Source of the DNA: Shewanella kaireitica
Lineage (GTDB): Bacteria; Pseudomonadota; Gammaproteobacteria; Enterobacterales; Shewanellaceae
Length of the DNA: 64,000 nucleotides
Direction of reading: 5' to 3'
NCBI RefSeq assembly: GCF_023284045.1
Contig: NZ_JAKIKQ010000001.1
Span: forward strand, 310,001-374,000
Shown: positions 9,068 through 18,925 of the stretch, one piece after another
How positions within the stretch are numbered: the first letter of the stretch is position 1
Layout of the letters: each line of letters opens with the position of its first letter
The notes under the pieces: model-generated
The model's database searches: none
What the model was told of the DNA's origin: nothing
The model's input: the letters and a program-made list of their open reading frames with translations, nothing else
Program-made: the position numbers and the translations under genes

Positions 9068-10519
9068 GTGGCTAAAATTAGAGTTAAGCAAGAAGAATCA
9101 CTATCAATCAAATTCCTACATCAGATGGAAGTGGGTGATAACCGGCGATTAGATCTGTATTTTTTCTTGCCGAAAGAGATGGGGATAAATCCGCAGAGTT
9201 TAAATGAGGAGGAGTATTACCATTCCTCTATCACTGGGCGGCGTTCTTATTACTCCTCAGGGCTGCATTTGCCATTAGTGCAAAGCCGTTTTGTTAGTCA
9301 GAAGAAACGAACAGTTGAAGAGTTTCGACTGTATTTAAATTTATTTGCTTATCAATTCTCTGTTGCAATAGAGACCGACAGTAAAGAACTGGCTCAGGTT
9401 GAAGATCTGGTTCAATTTTATACCGCACTGGAAGAGTTAAGCGAGCAGGTTATTCATCTGCTCAAGCGTTTTAGACGTAATGAACCCAGCGATGAGAAAT
9501 GGAAGTCCTATTTTGAAAATGCGGATAATTATCTCTCTTGGTTGTGCGAGCAGCGATTACTAAAACTTTTAGCCCATGCCCCCCGAAGTAGTGATTATAC
9601 CGAGGTCACAGAGAGTGTGGTTGGTTTGTGTCGTGCAGAGGCCGATTATCGTAAAGAGCATAAGTATAACTCTTCCAAGACGTTAGAAGATGCCAATCGC
9701 ATCGCCAACAAGATGCACTTGTTAAGACGATTGATCCAGCAAGGTGTGGTACTTAAAGAGGAGCTTAAACCATTAGGCATAGGGCTTAAGAAGATGACTA
9801 CAGGTATTGCAACAGCTATGGTCATGCTGGTGGTGTCTACCTTAATTATCAAAGCGCAAGGTGTGTTTAGTGGCTTAACCATCGCGTTAGTATTAACTCT
9901 TGCGGTTATCTATGGTTTCCGAGAGATCTTTAAAGATGATATCCGTAATGCGCTGTGGCGGCTTATTCAACGTGGACGGCCGCGTTGGAGCCGATTATTA
10001 ACAGATACAACTAGTAAGCTATCAATAGGTAAGCAACTTGTATGGCTCGACTTTATGAAGAAAAAGGAGTTGCCGCCCCAGGTTAATCAGATCTTAAAGA
10101 AACGCCATAGCCAAAATAAAGTGGATGCTGAGATTTTGCATTATGGGATCCACTCTCGAGTTTCGGCCAAAGGTTTTTTAGCTGGCTACTCTCAAATTCA
10201 AGAGCAGGTTAACTTTAGCTTTGTACCCTTTGCCAGAAACTTAGAACGTGGTAAAGCCAAAATTTATAATGAGCATGAAGGAAAGATTAGCAATGAGTCG
10301 GTAGAGCGCCGCTATCAAGTTAATCTTATTTTGGTACTCAAAGAGGGCAAGGATGAGCCACAATACGCTCGTTATAAGATAACTATGAATCGCTCAACTA
10401 TCATTGAGATCACTGAAAGTGATCTGCCATCAGGCATGAAAAATATGGATGAAACGCCTTTTGAAGATGAGTTATTAACCCCTAGCGGCACGGAAAGCGT
10501 AGAGGTCAAAACTAATTAA
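9068..10519 (+). CDS. Uncharacterised two-helix membrane protein
   Basis: Not recognised. The 483-residue protein has a mixed charged N-terminal region (1-240) with predicted helices, two adjacent membrane segments (about 245-262 and 266-284), and a basic cytoplasmic C-terminal region. Both large parts would lie on the same side, most likely cytoplasmic, because no signal peptide is present and the flanks are rich in Lys and Arg. The GTG start is supported by AAAGGA five bases upstream. It stands alone and converges on the sensor gene at 10536. Confidence 0.6.
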   Translation: MAKIRVKQEESLSIKFLHQMEVGDNRRLDLYFFLPKEMGINPQSLNEEEYYHSSITGRRSYYSSGLHLPLVQSRFVSQKKRTVEEFRLYLNLFAYQFSVAIETDSKELAQVEDLVQFYTALEELSEQVIHLLKRFRRNEPSDEKWKSYFENADNYLSWLCEQRLLKLLAHAPRSSDYTEVTESVVGLCRAEADYRKEHKYNSSKTLEDANRIANKMHLLRRLIQQGVVLKEELKPLGIGLKKMTTGIATAMVMLVVSTLIIKAQGVFSGLTIALVLTLAVIYGFREIFKDDIRNALWRLIQRGRPRWSRLLTDTTSKLSIGKQLVWLDFMKKKELPPQVNQILKKRHSQNKVDAEILHYGIHSRVSAKGFLAGYSQIQEQVNFSFVPFARNLERGKAKIYNEHEGKISNESVERRYQVNLILVLKEGKDEPQYARYKITMNRSTIIEITESDLPSGMKNMDETPFEDELLTPSGTESVEVKTN

Positions 10520-10535
10520 CTAATACTCTTGAGAA

Positions 10536-12755
10536 TTAGAATATCTGCCTAGTAAAAGCTTGGCAGATATTTTGCTCATCAGTTTGCTTCGCTCGCTTTA
10601 AGGCAATCTCTGCATTACTCAGGAACTGTTCTAGTACTTGGCCGCCCTGATAAGCTGCTATTCCGATACAGATCCCATCACCTAAGCCATTACTCTTGAG
10701 CTTAGATAGAGTATCGATGGCAAAATAGTGTGCTTGGTCTGAATCAGTATCAGGCAGCATGATAATCAGTTTACCTAGTTGCCAGCGTGACATTTGATAT
10801 CGATTGGGCAACTCACGCAATAGCTGACTTTCAACCTCTTTTTGACGGCTCTCTAACTGGCCAATATCACTCATGTGGCTTAGCATGCCTTCTGCCGCAA
10901 TATCGAGTAACATCAGGCTTGAGAAATCCTTTTTCTCTTGGCTCATATTATTAAAGTATCGCTCAAGATCGCGACGATCATTAAAGATTGTGCTGCGCTG
11001 TGGTACTGAGCTACCAGGTTCAGTGCCATGGGCTTTTAACTTGGCGTGCTCAAAGGTGCAGACAATGTATTCGATATCGTCTGAGGCATCTAAATGTCCC
11101 TTTAAGGTGGCAAGCATACAGTCATCACTGGCACGGTTATTTGCAGATAATATCTGTCCCTGCCAAGTCCTTTTGAGGATAAGTTGCTGTGAGATCTGTG
11201 GCCATTGGTTTTTAAAGTCTATGGTTAGTAAGTCGGTAATCTGTAAGTTACGGCTATCCTTTACCTGCATTAAAGAGTTGAATGCAGCGTTAGATTTGAT
11301 GATGACGCCTTTGGCGTCAGACAGTACCGTTGCCATCGGATTATCATTAAGCAGTTGGTTTAATCTTGCTTCTTCTTGACTATGTTTTAGTTCGCCAATA
11401 TTTTCAAATGTCACTAAGGTGTAGTTCTGCTTGTTATCCATATCGTATTCAAGACGCAGACTGACAGACAGCTGAGTATACTCTGAGGCCTCTGTATCAA
11501 GCTCTCCACGCCACTCTTTTTGTTCTGCAAGTAGGGTCTCAAGCTCTTGGTACTGCTCGTCATCCATATGCAGGATACGTTGTAAGCTACGGTCGGACAG
11601 TTCATCTTTTTCAAGTGATAACAGTTTTGCAGCCATGGTGTTGGCACTGAGTACTCGCCCGAGTTCATTGGCAATAATGTAGCCAGAATCGGTATTAAAT
11701 AAGCGATTGGCTAGATCAATGCTGAAGTCCCGTGAACGGTGTACTAGGCGGTATGCATGGGTCAAATAGATAACAACACAAGCGAGTAGAGTCAAAAATA
11801 TCGCTCCGCCCATCAAAATATTGCGCCACTGTTCAAACTTGGCGGCGATATCATCGTTCTTTACATAGGAGAGTAGAAAGTACTCTCTGCGGGTTTCGTA
11901 TTGTGTGGTTAGCTCGACTTTCAGATAAACAAAGGTGGCATCGTCACCATGGAACTGGCCAAAATTACTGGTGGCCATTTTGCGCCAAAGGGCAGGATAT
12001 GATTGTTTGAGGCTGCCGCCCATGGTTTCTGGTAATCGACCAGTTGTCGGGGATTCAAGTGCTCCAGAGTAAAGCAGCCCTTGGGTATCAAGCATCATTA
12101 ACGGTGCTTGCTTACTTGAGTAAGCTGGCTTGATATTTTTTAACATGCGCGACATAGAGTTGTACGCGACCAGATAACCTCTTACTGTTTGGTCCGGATT
12201 TTCAAGCCATGCAAGTTGATAGAGATAAGGCTCTAGTTTGCCATTGATCGGACTAAACTCAAGCGGTGAGGTGTAGATTTCATTACCCCCCATATTACGT
12301 GAACTTCCTAACAACGACGGTGGAAGAGCGTTGTGGCCAAACTCTTCGTCCGTGGCAAATTTTAGCTGACCTTGTGGGTCGTAAAGTGCAATCCCCAGTA
12401 ACTCGGGAATGTTATCAACGACGATATCCCAGTTATTTTGCAGATTCTCTTGGTTGGCTTCAGTCGGTAAGTCCAGATAACGATTAAGTAGCTCTGATGT
12501 GGCAAACATTTGTGTTCTAAATTGTTGAAAAGAGACTTTATCCGCAATCAGTGTACCAACGGCTTGTAGCTCACTGTAACGCTGGGTAGCCCAGTCTTCT
12601 TGCAGGCGTCTTTCACCAAGAGTAATGACAATATTGGTAAGAATAATAACCGAGATCAATAGAATGCAGATCTGACTAGCAGCAGCAAAAATTCGTTGTT
12701 GGGACCATTGGATCCCTTGTGCATTGATAAGTAGCGGTAATTTTCGCGTTAACAT
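10536..12755 (-). CDS. Sensor protein with two PAS-like domains and a degenerate GGDEF domain
   Basis: 739 residues: membrane helix 1 (about 26-48), a large periplasmic sensor region (about 49-320, Cache-like), membrane helix 2 (about 324-346), two PAS-like regions (about 360-470 and 475-590), and a C-terminal domain with the fold pattern of GGDEF proteins. The GGDEF signature is replaced by QLGKL (residues 659-663, after Arg-Trp), so metal and GTP-binding residues are gone and cyclase activity is very unlikely. Such domains often act as sensory or protein-binding modules. It is transcribed alone, converging on the gene ending at 10519. Confidence 0.75.
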   Translation of the reverse strand: MLTRKLPLLINAQGIQWSQQRIFAAASQICILLISVIILTNIVITLGERRLQEDWATQRYSELQAVGTLIADKVSFQQFRTQMFATSELLNRYLDLPTEANQENLQNNWDIVVDNIPELLGIALYDPQGQLKFATDEEFGHNALPPSLLGSSRNMGGNEIYTSPLEFSPINGKLEPYLYQLAWLENPDQTVRGYLVAYNSMSRMLKNIKPAYSSKQAPLMMLDTQGLLYSGALESPTTGRLPETMGGSLKQSYPALWRKMATSNFGQFHGDDATFVYLKVELTTQYETRREYFLLSYVKNDDIAAKFEQWRNILMGGAIFLTLLACVVIYLTHAYRLVHRSRDFSIDLANRLFNTDSGYIIANELGRVLSANTMAAKLLSLEKDELSDRSLQRILHMDDEQYQELETLLAEQKEWRGELDTEASEYTQLSVSLRLEYDMDNKQNYTLVTFENIGELKHSQEEARLNQLLNDNPMATVLSDAKGVIIKSNAAFNSLMQVKDSRNLQITDLLTIDFKNQWPQISQQLILKRTWQGQILSANNRASDDCMLATLKGHLDASDDIEYIVCTFEHAKLKAHGTEPGSSVPQRSTIFNDRRDLERYFNNMSQEKKDFSSLMLLDIAAEGMLSHMSDIGQLESRQKEVESQLLRELPNRYQMSRWQLGKLIIMLPDTDSDQAHYFAIDTLSKLKSNGLGDGICIGIAAYQGGQVLEQFLSNAEIALKRAKQTDEQNICQAFTRQIF
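10540..10570. terminator. Hairpin between convergent genes
   Basis: AATATCTGCC pairs with GGCAGATATT around an 11-base loop, overlapping the last codons of the minus-strand sensor gene. It could end transcripts from both sides. Confidence 0.5.
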
Positions 12756-12910
12756 GAATAGCTATTTTCGATGGTTGTTATAGCCGCTATATTATACCAA
12801 TTCGGCTATATATGTAATCAATTCAGTATGGTTATCCTGCGGTTGATTAAACTCAGTTGAGGCAGTATCTGTTCTAACCATAAATCAAGAAGCTATTGAT
12901 TTAAGTGATA
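12756..12910. other. Spacer with a partial palindromic-element end
   Basis: From 12794 the sequence ATACCAATTC, then TGTAATCAATTCAG, resembles the left end of the element at 13596. No matching right end was found, so this is probably a decayed fragment. Confidence 0.4.
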
Positions 12911-13519
12911 TTAGCCGACAACCCCTAGCTCTCTTTGTTTGAACTTAGCACCTGCTACTTCAACTATTTTGCGGCAAGCCTCAATATCTACCTCTGCAAG
13001 CCCGTTTATCGCCGATACCTGAACATCTGCAATGTAGTGTGGCGCAAGCTCGATAAATTCAAGTAGGGCGGCATAGGCACCTTTTAGTTTGGGCTGGCAA
13101 TGTTCTTGATAAGCGGCAGCTGTATCTGTATTGAGTGAAATTGACAGGCTGTCTACGCATTTTGCTAGTTCAGGCAAAATATTGCGGCGATGAAATAGAT
13201 TACCTAGCCCGTCAGTATTCACTCTCACTTTGCCACCACGGGCTTTAATTTCGCTAGCAACGCTTAAAAGGGTGGCTAAGTTGAGGGTTGGTTCGCCATA
13301 GCCGCAAAATACATATTCATCGAAAGCTGTCGTGTCACCCAGTAGTGCGACCACTTCGTCTGCACTTGGTTGGTTCTCAAGAGCAAGCTGATATTGATGA
13401 ACTTGTTTACTGCCGTTGTGCTTAGGGCAAAACTGACAGCGTAGAGTGCATCTACCGGTTATATTTAAATAGCGACTATTGCGAATATCGTAAACAAGTG
13501 TGGCAGCAGATTGGGTCAT
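12911..13519 (-). CDS. Radical SAM protein, TatD-associated type
   Basis: About 202 residues. Cys24, Cys28 and Cys31 form CTLRCQFC, the CxxxCxxC cluster motif that binds the SAM-cleaving iron-sulfur cluster. CGYGEPTLN follows, the glycine-rich SAM-binding element, then NTDGLGN and SISLNTDT. Length and motifs match the small radical SAM family often linked to TatD nucleases; no tatD lies next to it here. The frame extends upstream to a TTG at 13537, but the ATG at 13519 is the more natural start. The substrate is unknown. Confidence 0.82.
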   Translation of the reverse strand: MTQSAATLVYDIRNSRYLNITGRCTLRCQFCPKHNGSKQVHQYQLALENQPSADEVVALLGDTTAFDEYVFCGYGEPTLNLATLLSVASEIKARGGKVRVNTDGLGNLFHRRNILPELAKCVDSLSISLNTDTAAAYQEHCQPKLKGAYAALLEFIELAPHYIADVQVSAINGLAEVDIEACRKIVEVAGAKFKQRELGVVG

Positions 13520-13697
13520 ATTGATGGTCACTAGCAAGAGAGGCGTTTAGCATAGCGGATGCCAGTTACTAATTCTGTTCGCTAGATCGAGTATTATACC
13601 AATTCCACTAAAGATGTGATTAATTCAGAGCTTTCTCAGGACTTTCAATTCAAGGCGCATTGTGGAAGAAATGGTTATTCCCTTTTAAGACAATGTA

Positions 13698-13975
13698 ATA
13701 CCAATCAGTATAAGAAGTTGATCTACTCAGAGCGTTTTTGGCACGCTAATTCAAGGCCGGCTAATTCAAAGTGAGTAATGACATAATGGTTATTCCCTTA
13801 TGAGTTTATTCAACGCAGAAGTAGCAAGCCAAAAACACTCCTAAAGGCGAGTTTTAGCGGCTTTGATGCTGCGTTAATGAATTTGAACGTAGAATAACTA
13901 TGCTCTTCATTCATTGCCTTACCTCAAAGTCGCTAAACTCTCGCTGAGCGATCAAATCTTTATACTGATTGGTAT
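13698..13975. repeat. Nested palindromic element (copy D2)
   Basis: A 278-bp element with perfect 16-bp ends ATACCAATCAGTATAA and TTATACTGATTGGTAT, inserted in copy D1. The end sequence differs from the GCATTAA type of the other copies, so it represents a subfamily. It is non-coding. Confidence 0.78.
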
Positions 13976-14087
13976 AACGCAGCAGTGAATGTCCTGAAAA
14001 GCTCACTGCGTGCGGCTGATGTTTAAGGCATGAGGAAATCCCTTAATACGGCGCATTTGGCTTTCGATATAGAATAACTATTAACTA

Positions 14088-14415
14088 ATACTAATTGCAT
14101 TAAGTATTTGACCATTTCAGAGCCCCTCAGCCTTTTCAATTCAAAGCGCATTGGTAAAGAAATGGTATTCCCTTTTAAGCCAATGCAAAGCAGTAGTGGA
14201 AAGACTGAGGGGCTCACGTAGTGCGGCTGAGGTTAAACAAATTGGCAAAACGCTGTATGCTTCGCTATGGGATTTGGATATACGGCTAAATGGATTTAGG
14301 AGGTAGAGCGAAGCAGGATGCCAGAGCCGAGAATAACTATTAGCTCAAGCCCCAATACTTGCCTACAGCGTTTTGAATTCCCGCTGAATGGTCAAACTTT
14401 TAATGCAATTGGTAT
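14088..14415. repeat. Nested palindromic element (copy B)
   Basis: A 328-bp element with ends ATACTAATTGCATTAA and TTAATGCAATTGGTAT (one mismatch), inserted in copy D1. Most of its interior is nearly identical to the element at 51356-51636. It carries about 45 extra bases around 14282-14330. A 64-codon minus-strand ORF (14023-14217) lies mostly inside it and is an accident of the repeat. Confidence 0.8.
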
Positions 14416-14507
14416 AAAACCCACTTGCTTGTCTAAAGTGATTTAAATTCCCGCTGAATGACCAACTCTTTAATGGAATTGGTATTAGTATTTTTGTTCA
14501 GGCATAA

Positions 14508-14531
14508 AAAAGGAGGCCAATGGCCTCCTTT
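14508..14531 (-). terminator. Terminator of the RND efflux operon
   Basis: AAAGGAGGCCA and TGGCCTCCTTT form a near-perfect hairpin with an A run on the plus strand, which gives a T run for minus-strand transcripts ending just past the pump gene. Confidence 0.8.
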
Positions 14532-14552
14532 ATGTAAAGAACTCGCGATTCA

Positions 14553-17500
14553 TTAGTTAGAGGGCTGTTCGACCTTAACAGCTGCTTCCGTTTCTGCTTT
14601 AGGTTGCCACCACCATTGGTAAAAACGGCTTGATACCCGCTTTATATCATCAAGAATAATATAAAGCAGTGGCACCAAGATCAGCGTTACCACTGTGGAG
14701 AACAAAATACCAAATGCCAAAGAGGCTGCCATCGGGATGACAATTTGAGCTTGTAAGCTCTTCTCTAACAAGATGGGGACTAAACCAACAAAAGTGGTAA
14801 GTGAGGTTAAGATAATTGCTCTAAAGCGATAACACCCAGAATCGACAGCCGCTTTGATGATTGAATGCCCTTCAGCACGAGCGCGGTTAACAAAATCAAC
14901 CAAGATCAACGAGTCATTCACTACCACTCCAGCAAGTGCCACAATGCCACATAAGCTCAAAATACTCATGTTAAGACCCAAGATGAAGTGACCAAACAGC
15001 GCGCCAATCATACCGAATGGGATCACTGACATGATAATCAATGGCTGGCTATATGATTTTAGCGGAATAGCCATCAGTGCATAGATTGTAAATAGGGCAA
15101 AGAAGAAGCCTTGTAGCAAGCTAACAAGCGCACTTTGCTCATCCGCGCTGCCGCCATCTAATGCTGTCGATATACTTGGGTATTTCTTCGACAGCATCGG
15201 TAAGAAATCAGCTTGGATTTCTGATACTACTTTTGATGGTTCAACCTTGTTGGTGTTGGCATTGGCGGTAATTGTAATTGCGCGTCGACCATCTACCCGA
15301 GTAATTGACGAGTAAGAATCACCAAGTTCAAGCTGGGCAACATTTGCAAAAGGAACTGCAATACCCGTAGGAGTACGGATCAGCATATTCTCTAAGTGGC
15401 CAACGGTTCGGCGCTGCTCAAGAGGGTAGCGCACCATGACTTTCACTTCCTCTTTATTACGTAAGATCCGTTGTGCTTCATAGCCGTAAAAACCATATCG
15501 CACCTGACGTGCAAGATCAGATAGAGTCAATCCTAGCGCTTCGGCTTCAGGTTTGATCTTTAGTTTGATCTCTTGGCTGCCAGAAGAGAAGTTGTCGGCA
15601 ATATCATAAACGCCCTCGTAGCTTCTCAGCTTCTGTTTTAGCTCCGCTGAAGCTAAAGATAGTTGTGCAAGGTTACTTGAGGTTAGTCTGAAGGAGATGT
15701 CGCCACCTGCATCATTGGTACTGGCATTAATATTGAGCTTTTTAACTGCGAGCAGTTCAGGTAGTTTTGCTCGCCATGCAGTGGCGATGGTTTCACCATC
15801 GACATCGCGTTCTTCTCCTTTGGTGAGTTCAGCAAAAATAAATGAAGAGGTACGTGAGCTCATGTTGATGAAACTATGTTTCACGACTGGGTAACCTAGC
15901 TCAGCCTCCATTTCATCATTCATGCGATACAGCGCTTCTTCAACCTCTTGCACTACTTTAAGGGTGTTTTCCTCTGAGCTGCCTTCGTCCATTTCGATAT
16001 TGACCTGAATGAAATCAGATGGAATATCTGGGAAGAAAACCCAACGTACCTGACCACTGACGACCAATGCGATAGACAGGATCAGCACTCCAGTAAACAC
16101 CGCGACAGTGTTATATCTTTGCTTAATGCAGCGCTCTAAAAATGCTCGGTAGTTGTTATGAATGAAGTACTGGACCTTGTCATTCAATCCTGCTTTGAGC
16201 TTGCCAAAGTAACCCAACTTAGCACGAGGCTTAGGTGGCTTCATATGAGCAAGATGCGCAGGCAGAATAAGCTTAGATTCAACCAGTGAAAATGCTAAAC
16301 AGAGCACAACAACCATGCCGATAGATTTCCAGATAATCCCTTGTGGGCCAGAAACCATCAACATCGGCATAAAGGCAGCTATGGTGGTTAATACCCCAAA
16401 GGTTGCTGGCATGGCGACTTTCTTGGCGCCTCTGACTACATTATCCAGTGAGTGACCGTGCCGCTCTATTTCACTATAGGCACTCTCGCCAATGACAATG
16501 GCGTCATCCACCACGATCCCTAGCACCAGAATGAATGCAAACAGCGTAAGCAGGTTAATAGACAATGAAAAAGGCTCGATCGGCATGACTAACATCGCGC
16601 CCAAGAAACAAATAGGTAGGCCAACCATAACCCAGAATGCGAGTTTGATCTCTAGGAACAGTGCCAAAATGAAGAACACCAATAAAGCACCATAAAACAT
16701 GTTGGATAACATCATGTTTAAACGGCCTTTGAGATAATGGGTTAAGTCGCCCCAGGTATCGAGTTTGGCACCTGCAGGCAGATCTGCTCGCTTGGTCTCA
16801 ATATAGCTTTTGACTTGAGCAGAAATATCAAGTGCGTTTTGATCGTCAACACTGAGTATTTCGATAATTGCTGCAGGCTGGCCGTTAAAGCGGGTGTATT
16901 CAAGACGTTCTTCAAAACCATCATTGATAATCGCGACTTCTGGCAACATGACTCGGCTACCATCGGGGCGGGTACTGACGACTATTTGTGAAAAGTCTTC
17001 ACCGGTGTAGGCCTGACCTTTAGTGCGCAGCAGGATATCGCCATCTTTCGCACGAATAGATCCACCCGGTAAATCAATAGAGGAGTTTTGTACCGCTGTC
17101 GCAACCTGAGAGAAGGTAAGGCCGTATTCACGCAGCTTATCTTCAGACAATTCAATGCTTATTTCATAATCGCGCACGCCAGTGACTTGGGCGCGGGTCA
17201 CTGCAGGTAGAGCAGTCACTTCGTCGCGAATCGTTTTTGCTAGCTCCTTCATATCTTCAAGAGATTGATCACCATAGACGGAGATCCAAATAACATTATT
17301 TTCAGGCTTAATACGGACGATATTGGGCTTTTCGATATTCACCGGGAAGGTCGAGATGGCATCTATAGCCAGTTTAGCTTCATCGAGTATATCTTGTGGA
17401 TCATGACTATCTTCAACTTCAATCCTAACAGAGCCAACCCCTTCACTCGCGACTGAGGTGACCTTCTTGATGCCATTAATATCTTGGATCGCTTCCTCGA

Positions 17501-17711
17501 TCTTAATATTAATACCTTCTTCAATCTCCTGTGGCGCTGCTCCTGGGTAGGCGACAGAGATATTGAGGTAGTTAAGTTCAAAAGTTGGGAAGATCTCTTT
17601 ATTAATAATAACCGTGCTAAATAGCCCGCCTATTAACAGCACCCACATCAATAAGTTGGCCGCGACGTTATTCTTAGCAAACCAAGCGATAATACCTTTT
17701 TCAGTGGCCAT
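14553..17711 (-). CDS. RND efflux transporter, inner-membrane pump subunit
   Basis: A 1,052-residue proton-driven pump of the AcrB/MexB-like superfamily. It has an N-terminal membrane helix, a large periplasmic porter region, a first bundle of helices (about 335-540) with the conserved VVDDAIVIGE segment carrying the proton-relay acidic pair, a second periplasmic region, and a second bundle (about 865-1030). The start overlaps the stop of the adaptor gene by one base (TAATG), so the two are translationally coupled. No outer-membrane channel gene is adjacent, so a shared TolC-type channel is likely. The substrate is not predictable. Confidence 0.93.
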   Translation of the reverse strand: MATEKGIIAWFAKNNVAANLLMWVLLIGGLFSTVIINKEIFPTFELNYLNISVAYPGAAPQEIEEGINIKIEEAIQDINGIKKVTSVASEGVGSVRIEVEDSHDPQDILDEAKLAIDAISTFPVNIEKPNIVRIKPENNVIWISVYGDQSLEDMKELAKTIRDEVTALPAVTRAQVTGVRDYEISIELSEDKLREYGLTFSQVATAVQNSSIDLPGGSIRAKDGDILLRTKGQAYTGEDFSQIVVSTRPDGSRVMLPEVAIINDGFEERLEYTRFNGQPAAIIEILSVDDQNALDISAQVKSYIETKRADLPAGAKLDTWGDLTHYLKGRLNMMLSNMFYGALLVFFILALFLEIKLAFWVMVGLPICFLGAMLVMPIEPFSLSINLLTLFAFILVLGIVVDDAIVIGESAYSEIERHGHSLDNVVRGAKKVAMPATFGVLTTIAAFMPMLMVSGPQGIIWKSIGMVVVLCLAFSLVESKLILPAHLAHMKPPKPRAKLGYFGKLKAGLNDKVQYFIHNNYRAFLERCIKQRYNTVAVFTGVLILSIALVVSGQVRWVFFPDIPSDFIQVNIEMDEGSSEENTLKVVQEVEEALYRMNDEMEAELGYPVVKHSFINMSSRTSSFIFAELTKGEERDVDGETIATAWRAKLPELLAVKKLNINASTNDAGGDISFRLTSSNLAQLSLASAELKQKLRSYEGVYDIADNFSSGSQEIKLKIKPEAEALGLTLSDLARQVRYGFYGYEAQRILRNKEEVKVMVRYPLEQRRTVGHLENMLIRTPTGIAVPFANVAQLELGDSYSSITRVDGRRAITITANANTNKVEPSKVVSEIQADFLPMLSKKYPSISTALDGGSADEQSALVSLLQGFFFALFTIYALMAIPLKSYSQPLIIMSVIPFGMIGALFGHFILGLNMSILSLCGIVALAGVVVNDSLILVDFVNRARAEGHSIIKAAVDSGCYRFRAIILTSLTTFVGLVPILLEKSLQAQIVIPMAASLAFGILFSTVVTLILVPLLYIILDDIKRVSSRFYQWWWQPKAETEAAVKVEQPSN

Positions 17712-18925
17712 TATTGGTCACCTGCGCTAGCGAGTTGCTCTTCGGTTGTCGTTTCATCAGTATTTTCGATTGTTGAGCTGCTGTCATCACCTAAAATCTT
17801 AACTAATTGGCCATCTTCGGCATTACTGAGGTTCGTTACGGAGATGCGCTCACCACTGGCTAAACTGTCTTTGATATAGACATTTTCTAGATCCGTGCGG
17901 ACAATATTAACTTCTCGTACTTCAACACTGCTTGCATCAGTGATTAAAGTGACTTTGCCATGACGTACTAAGTGGCGTGGCAGTTTTACAATTCCATCGA
18001 CTGTACGGCCTTTGATGATAGCAGTGACAAAGCTGCCGTATTTAAGGGGCAGTTGTCCTTCAACCTTAGCGCTGCGAAGGTAAGGATCTTTTACCTCTGC
18101 AACCAAGTAGACCATGCGGTTTTCTGCATCTATCACACCTTCGCTGCGAATGATCTTGCCTGTCCAAGTAACCACTTTACCTGCAAGGTCGGCGCTTAAG
18201 GTTACTTCTGTGTCTGGGTTATCTACCGATTCCAAGTAGGCTAAATCATTATTTGACAGAGGTAGGCGGATCTCGGCGACACGAGTGTCGTAAAGCTCAC
18301 CGAGGTTTGTACCTAAAGTGACATACTGACCTAAATCGACATTACGTGCTTTTATAATGCCATCAAAAGGAGCGCGTATTATGGTTCGTTCAAGGTTACG
18401 TTCTGCTCGCGCTAAGGCTGCTTGCTGGAATTTAACGTTGGCTTGCTCTTGCTTAAGTTGTGGTAAACGTAGGCCTAACTCTGGTGGAATACCGCCGTCA
18501 TACCCTTTCCAGTCATTCTTGGCCACTTCGCCTTTCGCTTGTTCCTCTTCGAGAGCAGCTTTGGCTTGAGCGAGTGAAGCTTGCGCTTGCATTAAGTCAG
18601 CTTCGTAATCCGAGGGCTCAATGACCGCCAGTTCTTCGCCTTTTTTGACTACGCCGCCAGCAACAAACTTATTTGAAATGTTTAGCATGCGACCTTGTAC
18701 TTCCGTCACTAGCTGAGTTTTATATTTCGGGCTAACAACGCCGTATGAGGGGAGGTTGAGAGAGACCGTTTGCTGTTGAACTTCCATTACGTCAACAATT
18801 GGGATCGGTGCTTCATCTGCCTTTTGCTCTGGTGCCTCTTTAGTGCTAATAAGTACTTGTGCAGCAACAATAAAGAGAATAAGAATAAATAATGGGGAAG
18901 CCCTTCGAATTATTTTTTTTATCAT
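17711..18925 (-). CDS. RND efflux periplasmic adaptor (membrane-fusion protein)
   Basis: A 404-residue partner of the pump encoded immediately downstream. An N-terminal membrane helix (about 11-27) anchors it rather than a lipobox. A split lipoyl/barrel-sandwich domain (about 70-110 and 185-215, with IIRAPFDGIIKARNVDLGQ) encloses a coiled-coil hairpin (about 108-180, rich in Ala, Gln, Lys and Glu). Beta-barrel and membrane-proximal domains follow. The Ser/Thr/Glu-rich C-terminal tail after residue 375 looks disordered. First gene of a two-gene operon. Confidence 0.92.
   Translation of the reverse strand: MIKKIIRRASPLFILILFIVAAQVLISTKEAPEQKADEAPIPIVDVMEVQQQTVSLNLPSYGVVSPKYKTQLVTEVQGRMLNISNKFVAGGVVKKGEELAVIEPSDYEADLMQAQASLAQAKAALEEEQAKGEVAKNDWKGYDGGIPPELGLRLPQLKQEQANVKFQQAALARAERNLERTIIRAPFDGIIKARNVDLGQYVTLGTNLGELYDTRVAEIRLPLSNNDLAYLESVDNPDTEVTLSADLAGKVVTWTGKIIRSEGVIDAENRMVYLVAEVKDPYLRSAKVEGQLPLKYGSFVTAIIKGRTVDGIVKLPRHLVRHGKVTLITDASSVEVREVNIVRTDLENVYIKDSLASGERISVTNLSNAEDGQLVKILGDDSSSTIENTDETTTEEQLASAGDQ

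Larger units (their letters stand above)
13596..14486. repeat. Palindromic element (copy D1) split by two nested elements
   Basis: The left end ATACCAATTCCACTAA (13596) and the right end TTAATGGAATTGGTAT (closing at about 14486) are inverted repeats with one mismatch. Family sequence can be followed from the left end to about 13697, resumes after 13975, runs to about 14087, and resumes again from 14416 to the right end. The two gaps are filled exactly by the elements 13698-13975 and 14088-14415. D1 is therefore an older copy into which two others inserted. Confidence 0.75.

Noticed and set aside
14023-14217. 64-codon minus-strand ORF
   Set aside because: Falls mostly inside a palindromic repeat element; the same sequence at 51356 does not keep a meaningful frame.
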